A stretch of DNA of 64,000 nucleotides from Sesamum alatum (GCA_034509735.1 JACGWO010000005.1:27522383-27586382), one strand, 5' to 3'. Positions 11,641 to 24,220 are shown, numbered from the stretch's first letter. Made by a program: numbers and translations. Notes: generated by a model from the letters alone, not told the origin.

Positions 11641-12059
11641 ATTTGCCCCAACAATATGCTTAGCTAAAATACACACCTACAAATCAGCTAATAATAATAT
11701 ACAAAATATTGCATTAACACTCTTTAAGTGAACCAAAGGATTCTTTTTTACCTATTAACCAAAAAAGAACCAACTTATAAAATTACATAGATAAATATTT
11801 TTCAATCCTTGCAAATGTAATTTTGATAGACAATTAGCTCTATTTTTTTTTTCTAGGGTTTTCAATGATCTTGACCTTGCGTTTTTCAGTGGCCTTGCCT
11901 TTGTCCTTTCAATTAAGCATGAACATTTATAGATTGCCAACAATAATAGATTACAAAATTTAACAACAGATTAACATATTACTTAGAAGTCTAAAAATCT
12001 TAACAGATTACCAATTTCACCAAGAATAACAATTTCATAACGATTAAATATCACTTCAA
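11641..12059. other. AT-rich stretch, nothing recognised
   Basis: No coding, RNA or repeat feature could be supported. It separates the Copia LTR from the transposase remnant and may be the 3' flank of the latter. Confidence 0.4.
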
Positions 12060-15000
12060 CAATGGATTTGCAATGCTTCTAGTCAACCTTAGTAGTAAAA
12101 ATTTCACCCTTTTTGGATTTTCAAACTTCTTGATAGCATTGATATTTGACGTGAGGCTGGTCATAGTTGAGTTCCTTGTCACTCTAGCGGGGCTGATGAC
12201 TGCATTGCTCCTTGAAGCACTTCTTGTAACTCTAGTAGGGTTGGTGACATCTGGTTCCTTTTCTCACATGGGTGTCTTCCTTTTTCCGGCTTGCATACTC
12301 AACAGAATTATATATGAATTAAGAACACAACATAATTATATATGAATTAAGAAGACAATATTTAAATTATAAATTTGAGAAACCTTTTTCACATTTGAAC
12401 TCCTGTCCGGATTTGCTGCAAGAACATCCATCCCCCCTTAGTTGACTTCTTAAACAATGGACACTCTCTTGCATTATGGTTAAGTTGGTGGCACAATGGA
12501 CATTTCATAACAACACCTTTTTTCCTCCAACTTCCCTATCTTCTTTGCCTGATTTTCTTTGTCTTTGGTTGTTAGCTTCGTATAAGCCCCGAGACGTTAA
12601 ACGTAGCGGCAATTAAGATTTTAATTAGAAAAATAATATTATAATTAGCGATCAAATCGCCCGTCTCGTTGCTATTACGATGTGGATCTCATGCATAAAA
12701 GGATGCCAATTGAATGGTTAAGAGAAACTAACATTTCTTGCTCTCCGGTTGATGTTGGTTGCTTGAACTTTCTCAAGAACAACCTTACCTTAAAATTGGT
12801 GGAACGTCAAAATGGAAGCGCCTTTAATTGTTGTTCACGGTAGGAACACAAGCGTCTTCCCTCTAAAGTTAGTCCACACCACCTATGATGGAATCACCCT
12901 CAAACCTATGCTAGTAGGTATTGGAGGCTTATGGTAGATCAACTATTGATCTATGGAGAAATCAAGGGAATTCTTCTCTTTTGGAGATGAGAAATGAACA
13001 TAAGAACAAGGCTAAAGTGAAAGTTAGACTTTCTAGCTTTGAAGGAAAGAAAGTCTAAGAGCTAGAGAGAAAAAGGAAAGCAAGAGTTTTTGTATCTTTG
13101 TATGTAGAAAGATGGTATATTAATCTCTTGCTTTATAACCCTTTTTATAGGCATTCCTTTGCACTAGTTACAATAAATGTAGACAAGGCCTTTTTGTTTT
13201 GCTCTTAGAACACTTGTCTTCTTCATGAACAAGTTCTAGCATGATTCATCTTTTCTACTTTTACACTTGTCTTCTTTATAGACAAGCTTTAGCATGACTC
13301 ATATTTTCTTCTGTTACACTTGTCTTCTTTATAGACAAGCTTTAGCATGAATCATATTTTCTTCTTCATCTAAAGATGAAAACAAGTCATGTCTATGTTC
13401 AATTAATCTTGTCTTGTGGGCTTGGGCTAAGGTCTTGGGTTTTATCTTAATTTTCAATTGGACTAAATCCAATTTTAATTAATTCCCAACTAATTATTTA
13501 GCCCATGATATTTAATTCCTTAATTAAATATAAGCCCAAATCAATTAATCTAATTAATTAATTTTCAAGCTCAAATAGATTCATCTTAATTAATCTATCA
13601 CAAGTCTTACTTAATCAAATTAATGCTGGTGAATTTATACTCCAAATTAAATAATCATATTATTTAATATTCCCATCAAATGATTTCATAATAATTTCAA
13701 TCAATTAATTTAACTCCTTAAATTAATTGATTTTTTCTCCATAATTAATTCTACAAATTAATTCCAATAATTCCATCATGGATTTGTGTGTGACCCTTTA
13801 GGTTCACTATTCAGCTAGACTTGGGCTTGTATCATATATATATATACAATTTAATTAGCAACTTACTTGCATTAGATTAATTAGATCTTATCATAATTAA
13901 TCACCCTCAATTAACTCCTTAATTGGAGGGTACCCATCACCATGGGTGGCCATCTAGTAATGGTCCATGGCACTAGAGAAAAGGTGAATTATTGCGTGAA
14001 CCTGTGAGCTACGCGTACCATGCAAATACGGTCCCTCTGCTACTAACCTCTCGATCAAAGTCTGGGTATGGAACTAGTTACCGGTTTTCATTATCGACTT
14101 TGATTTCTATGTATCAACTCCTCAAGTTATGCTTCCAATTTATCAATATAGGAAAAACCCTTTTTTCCTATTTGATCAATAGCCATGGCCATGGGCTTCG
14201 AGGAACGCATAATGTAGAGAACATAGGAGGTTCGTTATCCTCTCATGATAAGTAACAGATCCTATCGTGGAACTCACCAACCTCCATGCATGCTTCAACT
14301 ATGTCTGAAACATGACCGTATAGTGATCCAGAATGAAACCTGAGACCATATTGTATATGATCAAGTCATAGCCGTCCTATGCACAAGGTTACTATAGAAC
14401 CTCAAGTCTGAGGACTAGTTAGTGCATTATCGTAGCCTAGGAGTTCTAGTCATACCGATCGTGCCATATAGGGCTTCCATATGACAACTCCTGTGAGTCA
14501 ATTCAGTGAACTTGATAACTCTTTATCAAGCACCCACTAAAGTGCGCAGACGTCATACGTCTCTGTCTATGAAACTCGACATTCATCATATGAACGCATC
14601 ACTTAGTGCAAGTCTTTAAGAAATGGTCGATGCCCTGTCTCGACCGATTCATCGACTTGGAATAATTTAGATCAAACCATAGAGGTTGGTTTCATGGTCC
14701 CCATCATATGCGCGAGCCAACCCCATAGCATAATTGATCTAAGGGCTTCAACCAAATGCTCATATAAATATAATGTTAAAAGCATATGATGAAGATGACC
14801 AAAGAACATTTCTTATATTAACATATCATTGAAAAAGATCGTATAGAATAGTTTACAAAGAGCCAATAAATTGACTTGACGGTTACCTATTCTAACATTG
14901 GCTTCATCAGGGTCTTTCTTTCTTGCATGTTTCTTAGGTCTGACAGGTAGGTTCTCACTTACATGAGGTATCAATGGGGGAAAGTCAAGGTTTGGCCACA

Positions 15001-16400
15001 TGTCAATGTCGTTAAGTGTGCTCATCAACTGACTATAAGTGTTCAATAATATTTCCTTTTTATAACACTCATGCACATATTTCGTTGGTGTGTGGCCCAT
15101 ATGATGTATGCCATATATTCCATGTGGACATAGAATGCCAGTGAGATCCCATCTTCTACAACTACAAGCTTTTCCCCCAACTGCAGTCTGAATCTGGTAC
15201 CATAAGCAGATTCAATTCCAAATTCATCTTTACCATTCCAGTGGGCAATGAACTCCATTGACTTCTTTTCCAAATCTTCATGTATTTTAGCAATAAACAC
15301 CTCCTCAACACTTTCTCCAGTGTTGTCTTAGCTTCTACGGTTTATCATATCTGAATGGAACGCAACAAAAGAAGATTCCAAGATAAGCGGGCCTTGTCTA
15401 AGATGCTAGTGAATTAGATTATTGAGGTAGTGAGGATGAGAATAATAGGGGACCACTTGCAATAAACAGTTCAGTCTTCTGTGTTGCATAGAATTTGGAG
15501 AATAACCTAGACTTATATTTTTTCCTTATTATATTTATGCAATTTATATTTACCCAAAAAAAAAGTATTTTAGCTATGTTCGGCCACAAATTACCATTGT
15601 GTTTCATCATTTGATACATCATCACATGAATCCTCTTCATCATAATTAACCTAATTGCGTCCAACACATCAACAATAGGTTTGGCTCTAGCTCTAACACC
15701 ACGTAGTTGAAACTCTCATACATGTGACTCTTAGACCAATGGGTTGTTTGTCTTTGCATCAACCACTCATAAGCAACTATTTTCGGTCTTGTGTCATTCA
15801 TTGCCTTTTCAAAGTTAGCCATCCAAGTGGCCCTAGCAGCTCTCCGTAGTATGTGTTTTAGAGACATGTCTTTAAGTGTGTTTTTAAAATTCTTGTAAAG
15901 ATGCATGACACGAAATCTGTGTTCACAACCAGGCAACAATTGGTCCTATTGCATCAATTAGACCCTTTTATTTATCTAACATTATTGTCGAACCATAATT
16001 GCTTATTCTACAGTGTGTTCTTCCTCCCCTTCATTGTTATCAATATGTCATGGTTCTCCGATAGATTCATAGTCAATAAGGTTTCATTATGTTTTTATTT
16101 TTCTACAAACACCCCATCCATTTTGTTTTCATCAATAAAATTTACCAAAATTTGTAGCATTTAAGTCATTATGCATCACTTGCAAATTTTTGCAATCATT
16201 CACCCACCCATGCTATAATAAAAAGCCAACACCCCTTCTTCTCCTACCTCGGTGGCCTTTATTCCAATCATAGATATTTCATAAGGATTACAAAAGTCTA
16301 TATAGTTTATCTTTCCACCTAAGTAAACTTAGATCCTAAATTAACAAACTCTCCAGAGTGATATGTTCTTATAGTGAATTTCTCGTTTGCAGAACCTGAT
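12060..16400 (-). pseudogene. Mutator-like (MULE/MuDR) transposase gene, decayed and interrupted
   Basis: Minus-strand segments follow the order of a plant MULE transposase. The N-terminal motif TIRTYHSGEFVNLGSKF and then GGKINYIDFCNPYEISM lie at about 16290-16390. The C-terminal part of the transposase core, PGCEHRFRVMHLYKNFKN and AYEWLMQRQTTHWSKSHMYE, lies at about 15690-15930. VLDAIRLIMMKRI is near 15630. The SWIM-like region with TPTKYVHECYKK and RPKKHARKKDPDEANVR is at about 14890-15090, and a zinc knuckle CPLCHQLNHNAREC is at about 12460-12505. The first part of the DDE core is missing between about 15960 and 16180. Stops and frameshifts abound, and a 2.25-kb insertion splits the tail. 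Terminal inverted repeats were not identified. Confidence 0.85.
12585..14838 (-). mobile_element. Copia-LTR-like insertion inside the MULE gene
   Basis: This 2254-bp block separates the SWIM region from the zinc knuckle and is bounded by a direct repeat TCGTATA (12578-12584 and 14839-14845). Removing one repeat and the block rejoins the transposase frame exactly. On the minus strand it shares phrases and their order with the LTR at 576-2679, for example the complements of GGTCCATGG, CACCATGGGTGGCCATC, and GTGTGACCCTTTAGGTTCA followed by AGCTAGACTTGGGC. A solo LTR of a related family is the likeliest reading. The ends are not canonical TG...CA and seven bases is long for a Copia duplication, so the borders are provisional. 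Confidence 0.6.
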
Positions 16401-17210
16401 AGGATGTAAAAAACAATAAAAAAAATATCTTTTACTATAATATTATATACAGTGGAAACAATTAAAAAGGAATGGGGAAACAATTAAAAGGGAATCTATC
16501 GACAATCAACGCAAGGTTCAGGGGATTTGTGGGTTAAGGATTGTGTGGGATTTAAGAATTTTGGGAGGAAGAAAATCTCTCCTTCCCACTCTCTCTTGCC
16601 GATTCAGGGATTTAGAGTAGTTTTCAATTTTCTCTAAAAACAAACATCTCAAATCGCTTATGTTAAACGTGATTCTGGTCAATCTTAAATCACTTATTTC
16701 TTTTTTCAGCTGAAATTTAAATTAATTTTTGTCAATTTTTAAAAAACTACAACGCCCTTCAATATGTCATGTGCAGTGCAAATGACATTTTCCGGCAGCA
16801 AAAATGGGTTGGAATACGATGGAATATGGGAAAGTGTAAAATTCACAAATTATAGAGTATAATTTGACAAAAAAAATAATAAAATATAAAACGGGCATAA
16901 TTGGAATCGCATAATATTACTCACCCAAATTTAAACTCAAGGGTTTGTAAATAAAAACTAATAACTTATTTAGCAGTTCCCATTGCATAAGCGGAGTTGC
17001 ACAGAAAGCCCATACCCAGATTGTTAGAATTGGATTATCCGAGAGGAGCTAGAAACGGATAATACTACACGAGAGGTCCTCTTTTCTTCTTACCACAGAT
17101 AACACTCTCAATCTTCACTATATCCATCCCCTTTCTTCCTCCAACATTTTCCTCTCTCTCTCTCTCTCTCTCCCTCACTCAACTCACCCCTCCCTTCTTC
17201 GCTCTCCGCC
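16401..17210. promoter_or_regulatory. Intergenic region and probable EF-Tu promoter/5' UTR
   Basis: The left part is AT-rich and probably MULE flank. The 60 bases before the EF-Tu start are pyrimidine-rich, with a TC microsatellite at about 17153-17172, as is common in 5' UTRs of highly expressed plant genes. I see no convincing TATA box, so the transcription start cannot be placed. Confidence 0.5.
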
Positions 17211-18638
17211 ATGGCCTCACTCACGGCCACCGCTTCTGCTGCCGCCGTCGCAAAATTCACATACTTATCCACGCCTTCTCTACCTAATCCCGCTTCTTCA
17301 AAACCCACTAAAGTTATTTTATCCTCTTCTTTTACTCCTTCGTCTACCACCCTTTTCCTCCAGCCCACCACCACCACGCTCCGGCCCCTCCGCCGCTTCT
17401 CTATTCGCGCCGCCCGCGGCAAGTTCGAGCGCAAGAAACCCCACGTTAACATCGGCACAATTGGCCATGTCGACCACGGGAAGACCACACTCACAGCTGC
17501 TCTCACCATGGCCTTAGCCTCGCTAGGGAACTCGGCTCCCAAGAAATATGACGAAATTGACGCGGCCCCTGAAGAGAGAGCTCGTGGTATCACAATTAAT
17601 ACGGCTACGGTGGAGTACGAGACTGAGAATCGGCATTACGCGCACGTCGACTGTCCCGGGCACGCTGATTATGTTAAGAATATGATTACTGGGGCTGCCC
17701 AAATGGATGGGGCGATTCTTGTGGTGTCTGGAGCAGATGGGCCTATGCCGCAGACGAAAGAACACATTTTGTTGGCTAAACAAGTTGGAGTTCCGAATAT
17801 GGTGGTGTTCTTGAATAAGCAAGATCAGGTTGATGATGAGGAGTTGCTTCAGTTGGTCGAATTGGAGGTAAGGGAATTGCTTTCCTCTTATGAGTTTCCT
17901 GGTGATGATATTCCGATTGTGTCTGGTTCTGCTTTACTTGCTTTAGAGGCCCTGATGGCGAATCCTGGAATTAAGAGGGGGGAGAATGAGTGGGTGGATA
18001 AGATTTATCAGTTGATGGATGAGGTGGATAGTTACATTCCTATTCCTCAGAGACAGACTGATTTGCCATTCTTGATGGCTATTGAAGATGTTTTTTCGAT
18101 TACGGGTAGAGGGACAGTGGCCACCGGGAGAGTAGAAAGAGGGACTATTAAGGTTGGTGATACTGTGGATCTTGTGGGGCTGAAGGATACAAGGAGCACA
18201 ACAGTTACTGGTGTGGAGATGTTTCAGAAGACGTTGGATGATGCAATGGCTGGGGACAATGTGGGCTTGTTGTTGAGAGGTGTTCAGAAGATTGATATTC
18301 AGAGAGGGATGGTTTTGGCCAAGCCCGGAACCATCACGCCTCACAAGAAGTTTATGGCTATTGTTTATGTGTTGAAGAAGGAGGAGGGTGGAAGGCATTC
18401 CCCATTCTTTGCCGGTTACAGGCCTCAGTTCTACATGAGGACTACTGATGTTACAGGTAAGGTGAATACCATCATGAATGACAAGGATGAGGAGTCAAAG
18501 ATGGTTATGCCCGGTGATCGCGTGAAAATGGAGGTTGAGCTTATTACACCAATTGCTTGTGAGCAGGGGATGAGATTTGCTATCAGAGAGGGCGGGAAGA
18601 CTGTAGGTGCCGGTGTCATTCAATCCATTATCGAGTGA
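17211..18638 (+). CDS. tufA: Chloroplast translation elongation factor Tu, nuclear-encoded
   Basis: This GTPase delivers aminoacyl-tRNA to the plastid ribosome. The single 475-codon exon opens in a good plant start context (GCCATGGC). Residues 1 to about 67 are rich in Ser, Thr, Ala and Pro and end in a basic [10 protein letters not shown] stretch, which fits a chloroplast transit peptide. The mature part starts near [13 protein letters not shown]-binding motifs are complete: G1 GHVDHGKT (85-92), G2 RGITI (125-129), G3 DCPGH (147-151), G4 NKQD (202-205) and G5 SGSAL (238-242). [11 protein letters not shown] and the short insertion around [14 protein letters not shown] are typical of plastid rather than mitochondrial EF-Tu. 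Domains II and III are intact, ending [10 protein letters not shown]. Lack of introns and a length near 475 are normal for land-plant nuclear tufA. Confidence 0.97.
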   Translation: MASLTATASAAAVAKFTYLSTPSLPNPASSKPTKVILSSSFTPSSTTLFLQPTTTTLRPLRRFSIRAARGKFERKKPHVNIGTIGHVDHGKTTLTAALTMALASLGNSAPKKYDEIDAAPEERARGITINTATVEYETENRHYAHVDCPGHADYVKNMITGAAQMDGAILVVSGADGPMPQTKEHILLAKQVGVPNMVVFLNKQDQVDDEELLQLVELEVRELLSSYEFPGDDIPIVSGSALLALEALMANPGIKRGENEWVDKIYQLMDEVDSYIPIPQRQTDLPFLMAIEDVFSITGRGTVATGRVERGTIKVGDTVDLVGLKDTRSTTVTGVEMFQKTLDDAMAGDNVGLLLRGVQKIDIQRGMVLAKPGTITPHKKFMAIVYVLKKEEGGRHSPFFAGYRPQFYMRTTDVTGKVNTIMNDKDEESKMVMPGDRVKMEVELITPIACEQGMRFAIREGGKTVGAGVIQSIIE

Positions 18639-20177
18639 AGAGGCTGACAAATAACTTTGGTTAAACTTTCCGTGGGAGCGTATGTTTGATTTGCAAGTTT
18701 GGTAATGCCCATGACCCACAAGATCTCTTAATTGTCATATATGATGGAGGTGTTTTGAGGTTACTCTTCTTATGCATTACTGTGTCAGTTTAGCCTAAGA
18801 ACATTATTGTGATAATTCAATGGAAACTTTACTTTGTTTAATTGTTTTTGTTAGTTTCCACCTTATTATTCAAAGGATGATGATGCGTCTCGTTACTCGT
18901 ACATCTCACAATGCTTAACATTGTCTGGATAGGACTGGTATTTCTCTACGAATGGAATGCTCATGTTTCTTGATAAACCAATGGGTGTATTGAAAGTTTC
19001 AGTGCCCATTTTTCTTTTGCTTCAGCTGTAATTTCACGGAGATGTAAATTGTGATTCTTTTTAGTAACTAAGTTTTCTGCTTAGCATGAGCTCACGGAAC
19101 TGTGGCATTCAGGTGGGAGGAACTCAACAGTTGAAAGAAATTAAACCTTTAACCCTCTTGAGCTTTCCATGATTGATCATCTCCGTATAATGTCGGGCAT
19201 TGTAGTATCTGACTATCTGAATTTGGTTATGTTTTTCTCACTTAAGTTTGTGGAAATATTTATCTCTGTTTGCTGACAGTGTTGCCTTTAGTTCAACTTT
19301 CTTTTAGTACAACCTTCATTTGTATATAGTTAGATCCTCCGTTGTTGGTTTGAACCAGGGATGTTAAGACGCAAACTCGCTCCAGAAACGACAGTTTGAT
19401 ACATTTAAAGACTACATGTAAATTTTATGTTGTATTCCCTTAGTTGTACAGAAATTGAATACATTTTAGTAACTGTAATGCACATGCACTTTCATCTTAA
19501 GAGCTACTGCCCTTAATTCTCATCATCTATCTCAGTATCAATTCCCAGAACATCTCGTCTTTATTTGTGCTGCTTTGATTGCAAATAAGGATTTTGAGGA
19601 TCTTTGTGTTTCTACAACCACCTCTAAGTTGGAAGTGGGAATTCAAGAACCTATCATGTGCCTTTGAATTGGCCATCAGAATGTTAGTTGGCTATCGGGG
19701 AAGGGGTAACCGTGTCATCCGTAAAAAACAGACATTATATGTGTGAACGATTCGTTATTTATCTTCGTATTTTTAGCTTATCATGATTTCATATCAGATG
19801 ACATCATATCATTGGATAATTTGCATCATGAATGTTACTTAAGCTACGAGCTTTTGGCAGGGAATGATCTGATCTGTATGATCAAACATGTACCTTGATT
19901 CTTGAAAATCACCCTGGTCATGAGCTATGACTCTTTGAGACATTAGAGTGTGTGTTATCAGTCATTGGAAGCAGCAGAGAACAGTAAAGAAACACCAGCT
20001 TTTTATAGATTTATTCCTGATTACTACCAACAGTTCTGGGAAAGCTATCTAGAGAAAGAAGGTATAGAAACATATCCATACAGTAGAACTACTTGCACAA
20101 CCCATACATGGAAAAGACGAGCATCTTATTCACGTCGGTCTGAGCATGCCAGCAAACTTTGTCTACCCCGGGCAACA
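18639..20177. other. EF-Tu 3' UTR and intergenic DNA
   Basis: The first few hundred bases are T-rich and likely include the EF-Tu 3' UTR. No second gene is supported. The plus-strand ORF at 19950-20468 lies largely antisense to the small gene below and has no recognised domain. Confidence 0.5.
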
Positions 20178-20540
20178 TTACACCTTGAAGGTATCCCATT
20201 TGCACAGCCCGAACCCGTTCTGCTTATCCTGGGTGAACCCATCGGTCTCCACATCGATGGTAATGTCTTCATAAACTTCGTGCTTCCCGCCAACCCCAGT
20301 GGCCGTTTTGTGTTCAACAAAGTGAACTTTGTTTTGCACCTCAGGGGCCCGATGCTTCTGATTGTACATAGTATGGTTGTGTTTCTCTACGTAGGGGGAG
20401 GAGTTGTCGAGAACTTGGTGGACATTAGGGAAGTGAGGATAGTCGGGGATCACGGTAGGCGTTCGTAGCATTCGGGTGATGCGTTCTAGGTATTCATCCA
20501 TGGCAGAGTTTGAGCCGCCCTTGTAGTAGTTGTTGCTCAT
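20178..20540 (-). CDS. Small uncharacterised protein, 120 aa
   Basis: I do not recognise this protein. The minus-strand ORF starts MSNNYYKGGSNSAMDEYLE and ends FGLCKWDTFKV. It is hydrophilic, rich in His, Asn and charged residues, and has no signal peptide, membrane segment or coiled coil that I can see. Support for a real gene: the start lies in a favourable AAAACATGAG context, a TATAAA box stands 53-58 bases upstream, composition is balanced and protein-like, and the ORF is not part of any visible transposon. Residues 30-45 (VIPDYPHFPNVHQVLD) look like a conserved proline/histidine-rich block. It could be a single-exon gene or the only clear exon of a larger one. No function is proposed. 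Confidence 0.65.
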   Translation of the reverse strand: MSNNYYKGGSNSAMDEYLERITRMLRTPTVIPDYPHFPNVHQVLDNSSPYVEKHNHTMYNQKHRAPEVQNKVHFVEHKTATGVGGKHEVYEDITIDVETDGFTQDKQNGFGLCKWDTFKV

Positions 20541-20592
20541 GTTTTGGCCTCGTTTTCTTGCCCTGCAGAAATATGAGATGGAAGCTGACGAA

Positions 20593-20598
20593 TTTATA
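20593..20598 (-). promoter_or_regulatory. TATA box of the 120-aa gene
   Basis: CCTATAAATT on the minus strand lies 53-58 bases before the ATG at 20540, a normal distance for a short 5' UTR. Confidence 0.5.
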
Positions 20599-20738
20599 GG
20601 TAATGCTATCAGGAAGGAAGGTATTCCTTTCAGATGGTGGGTTTGGTCGTGCGTGAATCCGATGCTTCTCTTTATTCAGTTTCATGTATCTGCTTTTGTG
20701 GAATAGTTTTGTGGGAGAGGTCTGAGGAAATTGACCCT

Positions 20739-21218
20739 TGTGTTTGGTTTCGCTTTTGGAGTGTTTTATTTTATTTTGTGAAGATAGAGAGAGAAAAAAA
20801 AAAAGGTAGATAAGTGTGTTAGAGATATGGTATATGTTTGAATTTGTTTTTAGAGTTAATTTTAAATAGTGTAAAAAATATATTGTATGTATTGTGTTGT
20901 ATATTTGGAGACAAAAAATACTGTCATGTCTTTTTTCTATATTTTTATATATGTATATAGTAATATTTGAAATTTTTTTTATGTATTATGTTGTATATTG
21001 GGAGACAAAAAATATTATTCGTTGATAAATCATGTATCTTTTATATATTTTTATAAATATATATATATGTATATAATAATATTTGTTTATTTATAAATAA
21101 ATGTATTTATGCATGGGAAAACGGGCCAAAATACACAATAACAATGTTTTAAATAATATTATGTTTGATTTTATTTTCTCACTGTCTCAGAAACGGTTAG
21201 AAAATGAAACCAAACATG
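20739..21218 (+). mobile_element. MITE copy 2 (TGTGTTTGGTTT family)
   Basis: The ends TGTGTTTGGTTTC and GAAACCAAACATG form an imperfect inverted repeat. The interior matches the copy at 8663-9054 in opposite orientation, with shared GATAGAGAGAG, AGATAAGTGTGT, TTGTATGTATTGTGTTGTAT and GGAGACAAAAAAT phrases. It lies about 200 bases upstream of the 120-aa gene and so could affect its promoter. A TTGAC/TTGAC pair near the ends may be a relic target duplication. Confidence 0.7.
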
Positions 21219-21779
21219 TTTGACATGTTTGGGTCAGTTTTGCACCTTTATTCGAGTAAAGAATTACACACTCGAAGTTCCTATTGATGATGTAATAGTG
21301 AAAGATGAGGACTAGCTTCTCCAGTTGAATTGTAAATTAGCTGAAAGTGATAATTACATCTACACTTTCTGACTTATGAACAGCTTAAACTAATTATCTC
21401 TACTTTATGCATAATTATATAAATCACTTCTGACAGTCAAAAGATAAGTATAGTTTGTGTAATAATGTTAAATATTTTTTGGGAGAGTGTAATTTTTCAA
21501 AAAATTGAAGATGGTTTGTATAAATAATGTTACATTTCTAGTGTGTATGTGGAATTATCTAAAATGTAAGAGTGATTTGTGTAAATAGATCATAAGTTAT
21601 GGGCCCGTATTGTTGATTAAATTTGTTCGGATCACAATCAAGCTTGAAAAATTACATTTGAATTTTTGGTTTGATTAATAATCAAATATGCTTTTAGTTA
21701 AGTCGAACGTAAATAAAAACTCGGATAGTTTGATGTTTTTAAATGTATTTTATGATTTCTTTTGATGTTTTAAAATGTA
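21219..21779. other. AT-rich intergenic DNA, nothing recognised
   Basis: No ORF, repeat or RNA could be supported between the MITE and the Helitron-like 3' end. Confidence 0.4.
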
Positions 21780-22149
21780 CTAGAAAACATGACGTGCGAT
21801 GCACGTGTACAAATATATTTTTAGAAGTAAATATTCATTTATGTTAAGTTCATAATATTATTCTTATTTTTTCATTGAAATATTAGTATTATACAATTAT
21901 ATTTTCAAATAAATTGACAATAATTATTTAAATTGATAAGGAAACTATTCAATTCTATTAGTTGTAATTCACTTTCTAAATTTAATTGTTACTATTAAAT
22001 AAAAAGATATTCCCCAAAATTGAACTTTTGTATTTCGTTTATTCACTATTGATTGTTTCATTATCATGTATCAAACCAATTAATATGAAAATATAAAATA
22101 ATGATATTCAAAAAAATTAATATTAAAATAAAAATAATTAGTCAAAGCT

Positions 22150-23790
22150 CCTTAACTTGGATAGAAGAAATTCCAATTTAATAAAATAAATTGATCAATT
22201 TTATTTGTTGGTTTTATTATGCCTATTTTTCTGTTGTTTAATTTTGTTTTATTTTTTGTTAGATTTTGTATGTGTGTGTTGTATGTTTTCTTTTACTACT
22301 ATATTTGAATGTTATTTATTTTTAATTTATCGACACTATTACAAACTAATTATTTATTGACTATTTTTATAAAATTATAATCAAATTGGACCATAGTACC
22401 AATATTTGTATTGTAAGATCCTATAATGTATGTTAATCATATTTCAGTATCAATTTTTTTATATTTTCAAACCATTATTTACATGTTTTATTAGCTTCTA
22501 AATTTTAAAATTTTATTGCATAAAATTTTATTTTTTCACCTGTATAAAAGAAACAATAGATGTAAAAGTAAAACATTCAAAATTATCTAATACTAAAAAC
22601 ATCAAGTGCTAAGAGATTGAATCAATAGTTGATTTTTCATAAGCAATTTCAATTTAATAATATTCTATTCATATATCAATTTTTATTCTCTTTAGTACTC
22701 AAGCTTTTTAAAGTTTTAAGTTATTTTTAAAAATTTATTACTGAAAAAATATATTAATCTCATTGGTTTATTTATTTAGTATCTTTTTTTTTCCTCAAAT
22801 CAAACATAATTATAACTCAGTTTTTATTTATTATTTTATTGTACTCAGTTTATTCTCAAAATTTATTAATTTTCTTAATATGAAAATGTAATTGTAGTAA
22901 TGTGTTAGTATATATAATTATTTTAAAATTTTATACTTTTAATTGTTATTGTGTTCATGTTTACGCATCATTTGGCTTTTCTTATTTTCATAAGAGGAAA
23001 TAGCATTTTTCAATCCGTAACTTAGGTCCTTTCCATTTTAATTTGGTCCATTGATTTTAGGATTCTCACTTTTGGTCCCATAAATATTAAAAAGTAGCAA
23101 TTTTGGTTCCATTACACCTTTCCCTCTGGATATTCAAAAGAAAATGTCATGTGGGCGTTAAGTGTATAATAATACAAGGGAAACTAATTTTACAACTTTT
23201 ATGCACCTTTTAAAGCATAAAAATAGTTATATATGTCTCGTTAGGACCTAAAATTATATTAGTTAACTTACTACTCAATAAGATAAGGACTTAAATTAAA
23301 TTATTTATTATATTACTATTTATACTCTTTTTCAATGTAAATGTCTTGGGGTGCAGGGGGGGGGGACATGGTGTTTTTAGCTTATTAATATTGAAATACA
23401 ATCAATTAGTTAAGTCTTTTTTAAATTTTCAATAGCACTTCTAATTTAATCTTATCGATAATTTTTATTTGTAATTAAATTTTGATACTTATTCGTTATT
23501 CTATTTTAGAAGAAATTCCTTTTTAATAAAATTGATCAATTTTTATTTGTAGGTTTTATTGTGTCTCTTTGCTATTGTTTGATTTTGGTATATTATATTT
23601 GTGTATGTAATATGTTTTCTTTTACTATATTTTGAATGTCATTGATTTTTTATTTATTGACACTAAATGATTACAAACTAATTATTTATTGACTATTATT
23701 ATAAAAATATAATTTAAATGGAAAATATTACCAATATTTTGTATTGTAAGATCCTAATGTTAATTGTAGTTCAGTATCAACTTTTAAATA
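22150..23790. repeat. Pair of diverged 300-bp repeats, 1.35 kb apart, inside the Helitron-like element
   Basis: The segments at about 22150-22455 and 23500-23790 align along their length, sharing TTGATCAATTTT, GTTTTCTTTTACTA, TTACAAACTAATTATTTATTGACTA and TATTGTAAGATCCTA-type phrases. The interval between them has no recognised gene. Confidence 0.65.
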
Positions 23791-24220
23791 TTATTAAAGT
23801 ATTATTTACATACTTTATTACCTTCTACATTTTGAATACTATTGTATAAAATTTTACTTTTTGCTTTTATATGCAATTTTTAATTCTATATGTTTTTAGT
23901 TTAACTTATTAATCTTTTTTTCATATGCACCAATTAGTATAATCTATTTAATTCAATAATATATTATATTACAACTTTATTTTTTATGTCACATTTGTTA
24001 TTGTAATACTTTTATTCTATTAACCAATATAAAAAGACAATAGATGTAGAAGTAAAGCATTCAGGATTATCTAATACTAAAAAAAATAAAGTACTAAGAG
24101 ATTCACTCAATAATTGAATTTTCACAAGTAATTTCAATTTAATAATATCATATACATATATCAATATTAATTTGTAATTAAATTTTGATATTTATTCATT
24201 ATTATATATATATATATACA

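Noticed and set aside
14813..16164. Several ORFs considered as separate small genes
   Set aside because: They align in order with one MULE transposase and are fragments of it.
17108..17593. 161-codon ORF antisense to the EF-Tu start
   Set aside because: It lies over the transit peptide and GTPase coding region and reflects its composition; no domain or independent support.
19950..20468. 172-codon plus-strand ORF
   Set aside because: It overlaps the better-supported 120-aa gene on the opposite strand and shows no domain; the part beyond the overlap lacks a plausible promoter.
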